Assembly (NCBI RefSeq): GCF_025995175.1
Contig: NZ_BAPV01000013.1
Location: 26,175-90,174 of the forward strand
DNA from: Asaia krungthepensis NRIC 0535
GTDB taxonomy: Bacteria > Pseudomonadota > Alphaproteobacteria > Acetobacterales > Acetobacteraceae
Direction of reading: 5' to 3'
Length of the DNA stretch: 64,000 nucleotides
Below, one piece after another: positions 55,447 to 64,000 of the stretch. The notes under the pieces were generated by a model that was not told the DNA's origin, did not search any database, and saw only the letters and a program-made list of their open reading frames with translations. Each line of letters opens with the position of its first letter. Position 1 is the stretch's first letter. The position numbers and the translations under genes were made by a program.

Positions 55447-56760
55447 TCACACAGTCTCGATTTTCATGAGCAGCGGTGTGCCGACGACAGTTTCCAGGGG
55501 CCCGAGGGCCGTCAGGACGGAAAGCATGGCCGCCTCACTGGTTTCATGTGTGACAAGCGCGAGTGGAACAACCGTCTGTGAACCGGCGTGCTGCGCGGCT
55601 TCCTCGGCGGCATGCTGGGAGAGGGCGCGCAGCGAGACACCGTAATCACGCAGGGCGGCCGTGATGTCGGCCACAACGCCCGGACGATCCTGCACAAACA
55701 GGCGCAGATAATACTGTCCGCTCAGGCTCTTACGCGGCGCACAGGCAATTTCCGGCTTCGGGTCCATGCCCCAGACGGGCAGGGCCGTTCCACGGGCAAG
55801 GTCGATCACATCAGCCACCACGGCGCTGGCAGTCGGGCCTGCACCGGCGCCCCGTCCCTCGATCAGCATCGGGCCGCTGAAGGCGCCTTCGGTCAGAACG
55901 GCGTTGAATACACCATCTACATTCGCGATGGGCGCTGACTGCGGAACCATGCAGGGGCGCATCGAGGCCTCGATTGTGCCTTTGCCGTCACTGCGGGCAC
56001 TGCCCAGAAGCTTGATGCGATAGCCCATCTCGCGCGCAAATGCCTGGTCGCAGGCGGCGATATTTCGGATTCCCTCGACATGCAGCGAATCGAAGCGCAC
56101 AGGCTGACCGAAGGCGAGTCCGGCCAGGATGGCGAGCTTGTGGGCGGCATCCCAGCCATCCACATCGGTAGAAGGATCGGCTTCGGCATAGCCGAGGGCC
56201 TGGGCCTCGGCGAGAATATCGCCGAAGTCGCGACCCGTCTCGCGCATGGCGGTCAGGATGTAGTTGCAGGTGCCGTTCAGGATGCCGCCCACACGCAGGA
56301 GATGATCGGCAGCCAGACCCTCGCGCACCAGCTTGATGGCCGGGATACCGCCAGCCACCGAGGCCTCGAAAAGCAGCGAGGTGTCGTTTTCGCGTGCAAG
56401 GCGTGCCAGCGAGGCCCCGTGAATGGCCAGCAGGGCCTTGTTGGCCGTGACGACCGGCTTGCCCGCCTTCAGTGCGGCTTCTACAAGCGCGCGCGCCGAG
56501 CCCTCGGCGCCGCCAATCAGCTCGAGCACCACATCGACCCTGGGGTCGGCGGCAAGAGCGATGGCGTCGTCGTGCCAGGTCAGGCCGGTGAGATCGACAC
56601 CGCGATCACGGGTGCGGTCGCGCGCCGAGACGGCGACCACCTCGATGGTGCGTCCGGCACGGGCAGTAATGGCCTGGGCGTTCTCACGCAGAAGGCGCAC
56701 CACGCCAGCCCCGACCGTGCCAAGACCAGCAATACCAAGATGAAGTGTTTGACCGTTCAC
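55447..56760 (-). CDS. hom: Homoserine dehydrogenase
   Basis: This 437-aa enzyme reduces aspartate semialdehyde to homoserine for Thr/Met synthesis. NAD motif GLGTVGAGVV, NKALLA, GGILNGTCNYIL and DPSTDVDGWDAAHK (catalytic Asp/Lys) are present. A C-terminal ACT domain (about residues 355-435, FVQDRPGVVADI) indicates feedback control. Its ATG overlaps the aminotransferase stop (ATGA). Confidence 0.95.
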   Translation of the reverse strand: MNGQTLHLGIAGLGTVGAGVVRLLRENAQAITARAGRTIEVVAVSARDRTRDRGVDLTGLTWHDDAIALAADPRVDVVLELIGGAEGSARALVEAALKAGKPVVTANKALLAIHGASLARLARENDTSLLFEASVAGGIPAIKLVREGLAADHLLRVGGILNGTCNYILTAMRETGRDFGDILAEAQALGYAEADPSTDVDGWDAAHKLAILAGLAFGQPVRFDSLHVEGIRNIAACDQAFAREMGYRIKLLGSARSDGKGTIEASMRPCMVPQSAPIANVDGVFNAVLTEGAFSGPMLIEGRGAGAGPTASAVVADVIDLARGTALPVWGMDPKPEIACAPRKSLSGQYYLRLFVQDRPGVVADITAALRDYGVSLRALSQHAAEEAAQHAGSQTVVPLALVTHETSEAAMLSVLTALGPLETVVGTPLLMKIETV

Positions 56761-57962
56761 GAAACTGCCTCTGCCTGTTTGACGCCGTGTTTGTTAAGGA
56801 AGGTCTTGATGGCACGCGTCGCCTGACGCAGGCGCTGCGTGTTCTCGACAAGACCGATACGGACGAAGCCCTCGCCATATTCACCAAAGCCAAGCCCCGG
56901 TGCCACGGCCACCCCGGCTTCCTTGAGCAGGAGCTTGCTGAAATCGACGCTGCCCATCTCGGCAAAGCGCTCGGGAATGGGCGCCCAGGCAAACATCGAG
57001 CCCTGCGGCGAGGGGACATCCCAGCCAGCGGCATGAAGCCCACGGATCAACACGTCACGCCGCTCGCGATACATGTCGCGGATTTCCGTCACGCAATCCT
57101 GCGGGCCGCTCAGGGCCGCGACAGCCGCCACCTGAATGGGGGTGAAGGCGCCGTAATCGAGATAGGACTTGATGCGCGTGAGGGCCTGGATCAGATGCGG
57201 GTTGCCTGCGGCAAAGCCCATGCGCCAGCCTGCCATGGAATAGGTTTTCGAGAGCGAGGTGAACTCGACCGCGATGTCCTTGGCGCCGGGCACCTGCAGG
57301 ATGGACGGCGGCGGTTCGTCGCCGAAATAGATTTCGCAATAGGCCAGGTCGGACAGGATCCAGATCTGCTCGCGACGGGCGAAAGCCACCAGGTCCTTGT
57401 AGAAATCGAGCGAGGCCGTGAATGCCGTCGGGTTGGAGGGGAAGTTCACGATCAGCGCGGTAGGCTTGGGCACGGAATGGCGCACAGCGCGCTCGAGCGC
57501 GCGTAGCATGTCTTCATCCGGTGTGGCCGGAATGGAACGCACCGAAGCACCAGCGATGATGAAGCCGAACTGATGAATGGGGTAGGACGGATTCGGCACC
57601 AGAATCGTGTCGCCGGGGCTGGTAATGGCCGAGGAGAGATTGGCCAGACCTTCCTTGGAGCCAAGGGTCGCGATGACTTCGGTCTCAGGGTTCAGGTCCA
57701 CACCGAAGCGGCGTTCGTAATACCCGGCCAGTGCCCGACGCAGCCCGGGAATGCCGCGGCTGACCGAGTAGCGATGGCTGCGCGGATCGGCCACGGTCTC
57801 GACCAGCTTCCTGACGATATGGGGTGGCGTGGGGCTATCGGGATTGCCCATGCCCAGATCGATGATGTCTTCACCATGCGCTCGGGCCGCGGCCTTGGCC
57901 TTGTTCACTTCGGCGAAGACATAGGGCGGCAGGCGACGGATGCGGTGAAACTCTTCGGTCAT
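56757..57962 (-). CDS. Class I/II aminotransferase, AlaC/LL-DAP-aminotransferase-like
   Basis: This 401-aa PLP enzyme has the lysine in TSLSKTYSMAGWRMGF and NPSYPIHQFG, NFPSNPTA and AYCEIYF. The sequence matches the AlaC/glutamate-pyruvate group that is often annotated as LL-diaminopimelate aminotransferase. It starts the operon with hom, which fits amino-acid synthesis. The exact amino donor is uncertain. Confidence 0.88.
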   Translation of the reverse strand: MTEEFHRIRRLPPYVFAEVNKAKAAARAHGEDIIDLGMGNPDSPTPPHIVRKLVETVADPRSHRYSVSRGIPGLRRALAGYYERRFGVDLNPETEVIATLGSKEGLANLSSAITSPGDTILVPNPSYPIHQFGFIIAGASVRSIPATPDEDMLRALERAVRHSVPKPTALIVNFPSNPTAFTASLDFYKDLVAFARREQIWILSDLAYCEIYFGDEPPPSILQVPGAKDIAVEFTSLSKTYSMAGWRMGFAAGNPHLIQALTRIKSYLDYGAFTPIQVAAVAALSGPQDCVTEIRDMYRERRDVLIRGLHAAGWDVPSPQGSMFAWAPIPERFAEMGSVDFSKLLLKEAGVAVAPGLGFGEYGEGFVRIGLVENTQRLRQATRAIKTFLNKHGVKQAEAVS

Positions 57963-58061
57963 TTTTTCGGCTCGGGGGCACAGGGTTGAAATAAAATTAC
58001 CGGAGTCAGGGCGACTCCGACAATCTTCACTAACCTGATTTCCGGACCGGGTGAACCGCCC

Positions 58062-59042
58062 TCAATAGGGCGAGCGGTCAATTCTCGCGCCGCGACCCAG
58101 AGCGCCCGCGCTGATCCGGATGTCCGAGGCGGCCACGCCGTGAAGGATCAGGGTCTGCGCCAATGAACGTGCCCGCAGGAGGCCGAGCCTGATTCCGAGC
58201 ACCTGTTCCGAGGGGCGGAAGGAGGTGATTTCCCCGAACCCCTTCACATAAACGATGTCATGAGGTCCCCGTCCGCTCAGCGCCTTGCCAATCGCTCCGT
58301 CCTGCCCACGCGCCATCTGGTCTGAGGCCTGATTGAACCGGATCAGTGTTCCATGTGGCTCGGTCAGATCATAGGCTGGTGGGATGATATCGGGCAGCGC
58401 GGCATCACGAGGGATGTCGAACCCCGGAAACCGCGGAGCAACAGGCGGCAGATCGCCGATCTGGGGCAGTTCGCCCGGCTTGATCGGCGGGGGCGCAAAG
58501 CGTGTCACCTCAGGCAAGGGAGCCTCGGGTGCCTCATCCGTGCGGGGTGTAGTCGCTTTCGGGGGGGCGGGCTGAGCCTGCTTGCCGGGCATGGGCGCTG
58601 GACCGGGCGCCGGGTTTGCTGGCGGCGTCTGGCCGGGGGCGACGACGCTCATTGATGAGCCGCTTTCCGTACTGGCCGGTCGCGGTTTGGGCGGCGGCGG
58701 GGGCGCTGCAATGGTGAGGGGACCATCGGCCACGGCCAGATGCTGGCTCAGATTGCGTTGCAGCGTGAGCTTGTCGGTCAGCGCCTGACGAGCGGAAGGG
58801 CTCGGTAGTTCGACCGTTGTGGTGGGTGTCAGGCCCACGCGCGGGTAATTGCCATGGGCACCCGGTGCAGGGGGGCGTTGCTTCGCAATTTCACCGCCCT
58901 GGTACTGATGATACCAGTTATCCACGGTGTCGACGGCATCCCGGTGCCCGCAGGCGCTCAGCGACACCATGAGTGATACCATGCCCGTCACCACAAGGCT
59001 CCTGCGCGGCCAGCCTGTTTTCGCCCCCCCAGTGTTCACCAT
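58062..59042 (-). CDS. Proline-rich lipoprotein with OmpA-like C-terminal region
   Basis: This protein of about 326 aa has a lipobox (LMVSLSAC) after a hydrophobic segment. I chose ATG 59042 to give a normal signal length; 59081 is possible. The middle (about residues 85-220) is very Pro/Ala-rich and probably disordered, able to span the periplasm. The C-terminus (GFGEITSFRPSEQVLGIRLGLLRARSLAQTLILHGVAASDIRIS) recalls OmpA-like peptidoglycan-associated domains but is divergent. It may be a cell-envelope tether. Confidence 0.65.
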   Translation of the reverse strand: MVNTGGAKTGWPRRSLVVTGMVSLMVSLSACGHRDAVDTVDNWYHQYQGGEIAKQRPPAPGAHGNYPRVGLTPTTTVELPSPSARQALTDKLTLQRNLSQHLAVADGPLTIAAPPPPPKPRPASTESGSSMSVVAPGQTPPANPAPGPAPMPGKQAQPAPPKATTPRTDEAPEAPLPEVTRFAPPPIKPGELPQIGDLPPVAPRFPGFDIPRDAALPDIIPPAYDLTEPHGTLIRFNQASDQMARGQDGAIGKALSGRGPHDIVYVKGFGEITSFRPSEQVLGIRLGLLRARSLAQTLILHGVAASDIRISAGALGRGARIDRSPY

Positions 59043-59225
59043 ATCTTCCGATTGACCCTTGCGTTTCTTGTCCGGTTTCATCCTGAAGATGTCACCCTAG
59101 CTGCTCAGGCCCATTGTGGCGAGATGCTTGATCTGGCGCAAAAATCGGGGTGCCCCTTGTGAGGGCCGCCCATCAAGCGCAACATAGATGGCATGAACAG
59201 GCTGCACGGACATAGGAACACCCGC

Positions 59226-59894
59226 ATGCGTGGCACGACACCCCAGGATATCTCGCGTATCGCCCCACGTCTCGACGATGAAGAGCCCGATCCCCAGGCG
59301 CCCGACGCGCCCGAGCCCAAGGAAGCGGCCGAGAAGCCCCCGGGTGGCGAGATCGAAGGCAAGCTGTTCGAACAGCGCAAGGTGCTGATCTTCGGTGGCA
59401 TCAATGACAAGGTGGCCCGCGATGTCACCGGTCGTCTGCTTGCTCTGGCAGGCGCTTCGGACAAGCCCATCGATGTGTATGTCAACTCGCCGGGCGGCCA
59501 TGTCGAGAGCGGTGACACCATTCACGACATGATCCGCTTCGTGGACTCCATCGCCCCCGTGAACATGATCGGTACGGGCTGGGTCGCCTCAGCCGGGGCC
59601 CTCATCTTTGCCGCAGGCCGTCCCGAACGCCGCCTGTGCCTGCCGAACACGCGCTTCCTGCTGCATCAGCCGATGGGCGGTGTGCGCGGTCCGGCCACCG
59701 ATATCGATATTGAAGCTCGCGAGATCATCAAGATGCGCGAGCGTCTCAATCGCCTCTTTGCCCGTGAAACCGGACAGTCCTACGAGAAGATCGCCAAGGA
59801 TACGGACCGCAATCACTGGATGTCGGCAGAGGAAGCCATCGCCTATGGCCTCGTCTCGCGCGTCATCAGCAAAATGAGCGACATCAAGGAATAA
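59226..59894 (+). CDS. ClpP-like serine protease (variant ClpP paralogue)
   Basis: This 222-aa protein has the ClpP fold with triad-like residues: Ser in VASAGALIF, His in FLLHQPMGG and Asp in [19 protein letters not shown]. The usual nucleophile motif GQAASMGAFLLAAG is changed to [15 protein letters not shown] 50-residue acidic/proline-rich N-terminus ([25 protein letters not shown]) replaces the normal short start. ATG 59226 has AGGAAC before it. It precedes two di-iron protein genes by 18 bases. Confidence 0.8.
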   Translation: MRGTTPQDISRIAPRLDDEEPDPQAPDAPEPKEAAEKPPGGEIEGKLFEQRKVLIFGGINDKVARDVTGRLLALAGASDKPIDVYVNSPGGHVESGDTIHDMIRFVDSIAPVNMIGTGWVASAGALIFAAGRPERRLCLPNTRFLLHQPMGGVRGPATDIDIEAREIIKMRERLNRLFARETGQSYEKIAKDTDRNHWMSAEEAIAYGLVSRVISKMSDIKE

Positions 59895-59912
59895 GAAGAG
59901 GAATTCTCTCTC

Positions 59913-60920
59913 ATGTCACGTCTTGAACAACTCTACAGCCATCTTCCGGATGCGCCGTCAGACAAGACTCTTGCCAAGGCCGATTTCGAAGCCCGTCACT
60001 GGAGCAGCGCCATTCCCGGCCCGCTCAAGCCGGGCACCGAAGAACACAAGCGCGCCGTGGCCGACATGTTCAGGGAGACCTTCAACCCCTATAAACCCTC
60101 GGTCATCAAGTGGCCCGAGCTCGATCCGCAGACCCTTCATCGCATCACATCGCTGCCGATCTGGGATATCGCGGTGCAGACCGAGGGCAAGGCGCGCCTG
60201 CGCATGGCCGCCTATGCGGACATGATCGACGACCCGGACATGAAAGACGCCCTGCGTCGCAATGCCTGGGAGGAGAACCGGCACAAGGAGGTGCTCTCCA
60301 AGCTTGTCGAGGCTTATAACATCCCGATGGCCCCCGAGTCGCCCTATATCGAGCCCAAGGATACCGAGTGGGCTTATCTTGTGACCGGGTTCTCGGAATG
60401 CGTGGACAGCTTCTTTGCTTTCGGTCTGTTCGCTCTTGCCGAACGCGCCGGGCTCTTCCCCATGGAGCTGATCGAGACGTTTGAGCCCGTGATGCAGGAA
60501 GAATGTCGTCATATCCTGCTTTTTGCGAACTGGCTGGCCTGGCATCGCGCCACCATGCCGTGGTGGAAGCGCCCCGTCTTCGAGGCGCGCGTTCTGGGTG
60601 TCTGGGCATTCCTCGCCTATGAGCGCATGGATCTGGCGCGCTCCATCGACTCCGAAGGCAATGAGCACACGCAGGACAACAACTTTACCGTGACCGGCGC
60701 CAAGGACATGACGGACATCGATATCAAGGTGCCCGAGCTGATGCAGCTCTGCCTCGATGAAAATGACCGTCGTTTCTCGGGCTATGATCATCGCCTGCTG
60801 CGCCCCACCACGACGCCGAACCTCGTCAAGACCGGGCTGTTTGCTTATCGTCTGTGGGAGAAGGCCTCGGGAGCGATGCGGGCAAGGCTTGGACAGACGA
60901 AGCAGCATGCCCCTGCATGA
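59913..60920 (+). CDS. Ferritin-like di-iron carboxylate protein
   Basis: This 335-aa helical protein carries EENRHKEVL and EECRHILLFANW, the two ExxxH-type halves of a four-helix di-iron site, with supporting Glu in QTEGKARLRMAAY. Such proteins are oxygenases, N-oxygenases or oxidases. No signal peptide or membrane segment is obvious. Its stop overlaps the next start by ATGA, and the two proteins are homologous in layout. I do not recognise a named family. Confidence 0.72.
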   Translation: MSRLEQLYSHLPDAPSDKTLAKADFEARHWSSAIPGPLKPGTEEHKRAVADMFRETFNPYKPSVIKWPELDPQTLHRITSLPIWDIAVQTEGKARLRMAAYADMIDDPDMKDALRRNAWEENRHKEVLSKLVEAYNIPMAPESPYIEPKDTEWAYLVTGFSECVDSFFAFGLFALAERAGLFPMELIETFEPVMQEECRHILLFANWLAWHRATMPWWKRPVFEARVLGVWAFLAYERMDLARSIDSEGNEHTQDNNFTVTGAKDMTDIDIKVPELMQLCLDENDRRFSGYDHRLLRPTTTPNLVKTGLFAYRLWEKASGAMRARLGQTKQHAPA

Positions 60921-61765
60921 GTGTGATCGAGCCGGGGTCTGAAGCCCACAAGCATTATTTCTGTCAGCAGTTTATCGACACGCATCAGGTTTTCGATCCG
61001 GAAACCCTGCCATGGCCCGAACTGACAGATGAGGAACTCGCCCGGCTTCGCGCTGTCCCGTTCTGGCAGGAAGTGTATCATACCGAACGCCGGGCCGGGG
61101 CTATCGTCGATGCCTTCACCCCCCAGATCATCGATCCGGAGGTGAAGGAGGCGGTGCGCCTTCAGGGGTATGAAGAAGCACGTCATGCCGATCTGATCCG
61201 CGTCATGATCGAGCGTTACGGTCTGGATGCCCAAAAGCAGCCTCTCGAGAAGTTTCCGGTTGATCTGGAAAAGGCCTTCATCGATTTCGGTTTTGGTGAA
61301 TGTCTCGACGCTTTCCTCGGCTTCGGCGCATTCAAGAGCGCGCGTCAGTCGCAATTCCTGCCCGAAAAGATGTTCGAGATTTTCGACATCCTCATGTTCG
61401 AAGAAACGCGCCATATCGTTTTCTTCATTAACTACATGGCATGGCGCGAGAAGCGTCGTGGCCTCGGGCGGGCACGGCGATCTGTCAAATCGCTGCGGTT
61501 TTATATTCGCGCGTTGAGCCGTCTGCTCGGCATGGTGAAGCGCGGCCAAGAGCCCAATGACGGGCGCGATTTTGCTGTCACGCAGACTAATCTGTTTCTC
61601 GATGGGTTCTCGTTTCGCGGGTTTGTCGAGGATTGTTATCGCGAGAACGCCCGCCGCATGTCAGCCTTCGATCCCGGTCTGATGCAGCCCCGTCTCCTGC
61701 CCGGTATCGCCGATCTGGCTCTCCGGGGCCTGCGTCTTTGGGACAAGGGACGGCGGGTGCGATAA
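60917..61765 (+). CDS. Second ferritin-like di-iron carboxylate protein
   Basis: This 282-aa protein parallels the previous one: YHTERRAGAI, YEEARHADLIRVMIERYGLDAQKQP and FEETRHIVFFINYMAW place the same metal ligands. It also shares the pattern TLPWPELTDEELARLRAVPFW with WPELDPQTLHRITSLPIW upstream. Translation is coupled by ATGA. A tandem duplication making a heterodimeric or paired oxygenase is plausible. Substrate unknown. Confidence 0.72.
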   Translation: MSVIEPGSEAHKHYFCQQFIDTHQVFDPETLPWPELTDEELARLRAVPFWQEVYHTERRAGAIVDAFTPQIIDPEVKEAVRLQGYEEARHADLIRVMIERYGLDAQKQPLEKFPVDLEKAFIDFGFGECLDAFLGFGAFKSARQSQFLPEKMFEIFDILMFEETRHIVFFINYMAWREKRRGLGRARRSVKSLRFYIRALSRLLGMVKRGQEPNDGRDFAVTQTNLFLDGFSFRGFVEDCYRENARRMSAFDPGLMQPRLLPGIADLALRGLRLWDKGRRVR

Positions 61766-61797
61766 GTTATTGCTGGTGGTCATTGCGTGATGGGAGA

Positions 61798-63171
61798 TCA
61801 AAAGCTAACCCGTTCTAAATGAAATCCAGTAAAAACAAGGCGGCCTATCTTATTATACTTTATGAGAAACTCAACGTTCATTTCTGATTTGACTAATTTG
61901 ATATCAAATACTACGTGGGTTATGGTGCGCCTGCGCCAGTTCCAGACAGTCTTACGAAATAAGCTGGTAGCGCCCGCATTACTGGTTACTGAAAAGTGGA
62001 GTCTACCTAAACCACGTATCTCGGAAAAAGAAAATCGGCATCTATAGCAACCGGGCTCGAGATCTATATACGGACCGTAGGCGAGTAATCCATTTCTGTT
62101 CGTGTTCTCGATCTTGCCGTTTAAAAGACGCGAATCTCGCAGAAGGAAATCGAGCGGTCTATAGGAGATCTCCTGGAAGGTCTGATTTTTCTTTTCGGGG
62201 GAGATTGATGAATTGATAATATGTTCGTAATCGGTTCCGCGATGAGTACAGAGCATTTTCCAGGCATAGCTACTAATGCATTTCGATATATTATTTTGGT
62301 CTGAAATATCACTCTGATATTTAGGAAAGTACAGATCAACTGTTTCTGCGTCGCAAACAATAAAATTATCGCAAAGCACGTCTAAACTACACGTAATACT
62401 TCTCAAATCATTGTGATATTCTAGCATTATATCATCAAATTTCTTAGAGAAGCAGGAAAAAGAGATGTATTGTTCAACTGCTAAGCGAGTTAGGAATCTG
62501 CGTTCATGGCTATTTGAATGAGGCGCATGGGCGTGTCGAATATAATGTACGGAATCAGCTAAGCTGTATTGCGGAATGTCCCATATTTGCGCCACATCCT
62601 CACGTAACCCGAAATGGAACCAATCGCTATAATGAAACGGCATTCTCTCCCTAGAATACGGATTAAGTGTATAAATTGAAGGTATCATAACCCGCTTCTC
62701 AAATGCGGCGCGCTCTAGGCGTGGAAATGCTGAATTCTGTTCGTATTCTTCGAGAAATGTCTTTGAAAGTAAAAGACAATCATTTCTAATTCTTAATACG
62801 TATTCTCTACTGGCTAGAGAGATACCGCGCTGTGCAGATGATATCTGATAATTTACATTGTTGGAGGCTTTTTTATCACTTTTGATTTGAGGCAGGTAAC
62901 TTGAGATCTCGAGAAGTGCAAACTTGTTGCAGACACCGTTGAGTGTAGAGACAGCTCGAATGGTTGTAGAATTAGAAAATCCAGAGTCGAGATCGCAATA
63001 CAGGTTATCTGAGTTGTTGTATAAATTTGAGATATCTGTGGACGAAATCGAAAGTATGATTTCGCACTCAGGAAATAACTGACGCCAGTGAACGCAATGC
63101 GAGGCAATCTGCTCCGCATTTCCGTGATTCAAAGGGCCTTGTACGATGATGCTTATATCTGAATGTAGCAT
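61798..63171 (-). CDS. WavE-like lipopolysaccharide/capsule synthesis protein
   Basis: This 457-aa protein resembles the WavE LPS family (ISIIVQGPLNHGNAEQIASHC, ASREYVLRIRNDCLLLSKTFL, FHYSDWFHFGLREDV). It is probably a glycosyltransferase acting on surface polysaccharide. Residues after about 350 look like a separate beta-sandwich (DLEPGCYRCRFSFSEIRG). The gene is visibly AT-rich next to GC-rich neighbours, which indicates horizontal transfer. It converges on the di-iron gene. Confidence 0.75.
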   Translation of the reverse strand: MLHSDISIIVQGPLNHGNAEQIASHCVHWRQLFPECEIILSISSTDISNLYNNSDNLYCDLDSGFSNSTTIRAVSTLNGVCNKFALLEISSYLPQIKSDKKASNNVNYQISSAQRGISLASREYVLRIRNDCLLLSKTFLEEYEQNSAFPRLERAAFEKRVMIPSIYTLNPYSRERMPFHYSDWFHFGLREDVAQIWDIPQYSLADSVHYIRHAHAPHSNSHERRFLTRLAVEQYISFSCFSKKFDDIMLEYHNDLRSITCSLDVLCDNFIVCDAETVDLYFPKYQSDISDQNNISKCISSYAWKMLCTHRGTDYEHIINSSISPEKKNQTFQEISYRPLDFLLRDSRLLNGKIENTNRNGLLAYGPYIDLEPGCYRCRFSFSEIRGLGRLHFSVTSNAGATSLFRKTVWNWRRRTITHVVFDIKLVKSEMNVEFLIKYNKIGRLVFTGFHLERVSF

Positions 63172-63380
63172 GTTGTTTTCTAGAAAAGCTCCCGGCGTTC
63201 GTTACTTATGCAACGCTAAATGATGATTTTGATATGTAGATAACAAAAACATTAATACTATCGGTGAAAACATCTATTATTATGATATTTTTTTGCTCCT
63301 CATAAGAAATCAAACAGTCTATTGTATTTGCTTCGATATCGTATTCCGGAGCAATCGCAAACAAGCGGTATATATGGTCT
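63172..63380. other. AT-rich intergenic region between WavE gene and IS element
   Basis: This stretch has low GC and no gene. It should contain the promoter of the WavE-like gene. The IS element abuts it, so it may be part of the same imported island. Confidence 0.5.
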
Positions 63381-63416
63381 GAGCCAACTTAGGATAAGGG
63401 TGAGGATAAGGAAATG

Positions 63417-64000
63417 CTAGGCTGCGTTGACAAAAGACCGGAGCCATAGCCTGACGGTGGCGAGATTGAGGAAGCTCTCGAAAGACAGAATGCTCTTGTC
63501 GTAGCGGATGGCGATCCGGCGTTGCTGCTTGAGCTTGCCAAACATACGTTCGATGCGGTTTCGGTCCTGATAGCGGCGATAGTCGGGATGCTCTGGAGCT
63601 TTACGGTTCGAGCGTGGCGGGATGATCGGTAGGATGCCCCGCATCAGCAGGTACTGGCGGAAACCGTCACCATCGTATCCTTTGTCTGCCAGCAATGCCC
63701 TCGGCGTAGCGGCTGGGATCGCGATGAGCGGCTCGGCGCTAGTATAGTCCGATGCCTCACCACCGGTCAGGATGAAACCAAGAGGGCGTCCCTGATTGTC
63801 TGCCCGGGCGTGGATCTTGCTTGTAAAACCGCCGCGTGATCGACCAGGAGCGTTCGTACGAGCCCCCCTTTTCCGCCCGCAGTCGAGACATGGCCGCGAA
63901 TGCTGGTGCTATCGGTCATGTGCTGCCAGTCATCGGTGAGGCCCAGATCGACCAGCGTCTGCAGCATCGCGTCCCATACGCCCTGTTCAGCCCAGCGGCG
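63417..64000 (-). CDS. IS5-family DDE transposase, two overlapping frames (partial)
   Basis: The upstream frame ends in GHVSTAGGKGG; the downstream frame continues as ARTNAPGRSRGGFTSKIHARADN and on to RIERMFGKLKQQRRIAIRYDK. First Asp is in MTDSTSIRGH, second in LADKGYDGDGF, Glu in NRIERMFG, so the DDE site is complete across both frames. The frames join by a -1 shift at the A4G6 run (63863-63872). The N-terminus is outside the window. Confidence 0.82.
63863..63872 (-). other. Probable -1 programmed frameshift site in the transposase
   Basis: The minus strand reads AAAAGGGGGG. After GGG GGG in the first frame, moving back one base gives GCT CGT ACG AAC, which restores conserved transposase sequence. 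IS5 relatives with two frames use such slippery runs. A simple sequencing or mutational indel would look the same. Confidence 0.65.

Larger units (their letters stand above)
63381..64000 (-). mobile_element. IS5-family insertion sequence (partial, cut by window end)
   Basis: The element is read on the minus strand and runs off the window. GAGCCAACTTAGG at about 63381 is a likely terminal repeat but the other end is not visible, so the boundary and target duplication are not verified. The transposase below fills it. Confidence 0.75.

Overview
The window is a piece of a GC-rich alphaproteobacterial chromosome, most likely an acetic acid bacterium (Acetobacteraceae, near Asaia/Gluconobacter/Gluconacetobacter). 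This rests on the aminotransferase-hom-glpX-recJ gene order, the style of the accD-folC pair and several sugar-porter MFS genes. The genus is an inference.

Bases 1 to about 10063 are the right part of a prophage. They hold a tail protein with a built-in lytic transglycosylase domain, baseplate/tail genes, small membrane proteins, a GH24 endolysin and a holin-like protein. An AT-rich XRE regulator plus cysteine-protease-like gene sits on the opposite strand (a moron-like insertion). The prophage seems to end at a copy of the 3' end of a tRNA-Thr(TGU) gene (10016-10063), the expected attR.

From 10071 to 25743 there are an EAL phosphodiesterase, a GT61 glycosyltransferase with a C-terminal beta-trefoil-like domain, a Pit phosphate transporter, a tandem 129-bp palindromic repeat, a sugar porter, an L-asparaginase, the zur/znuACB zinc uptake locus with a perfect Zur box, a second sugar porter, accD-folC and galE.

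From 25750 to 33468 lies a complete-looking reductive pyrimidine (or hydantoin) catabolic locus. It has preT-preA-N-carbamoyl amidohydrolase-TetR on one strand, then dihydropyrimidinase, with a divergent NCS1 permease. Two sites close to the RutR operator consensus sit where control would be expected. A TonB-dependent receptor and an Asp/Glu/hydantoin-type racemase follow.

From 37071 to 51856 the region is accessory. It holds regulator/target pairs (MarR with a FAD monooxygenase, LysR with a quinone reductase, HxlR with an oxidoreductase operon that includes a royal-jelly-type protein), SDRs, a DoxX protein, a metallophosphoesterase and an MFS exporter. It has three coding-poor stretches.

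From 52416 to 61765 are housekeeping genes: tRNA-Glu, recJ, glpX, hom and a class I aminotransferase. A proline-rich lipoprotein, a variant ClpP and two overlapping ferritin-like di-iron protein genes come next. The window closes with an AT-rich WavE-type surface-polysaccharide gene and an IS5-family element that uses a -1 frameshift.
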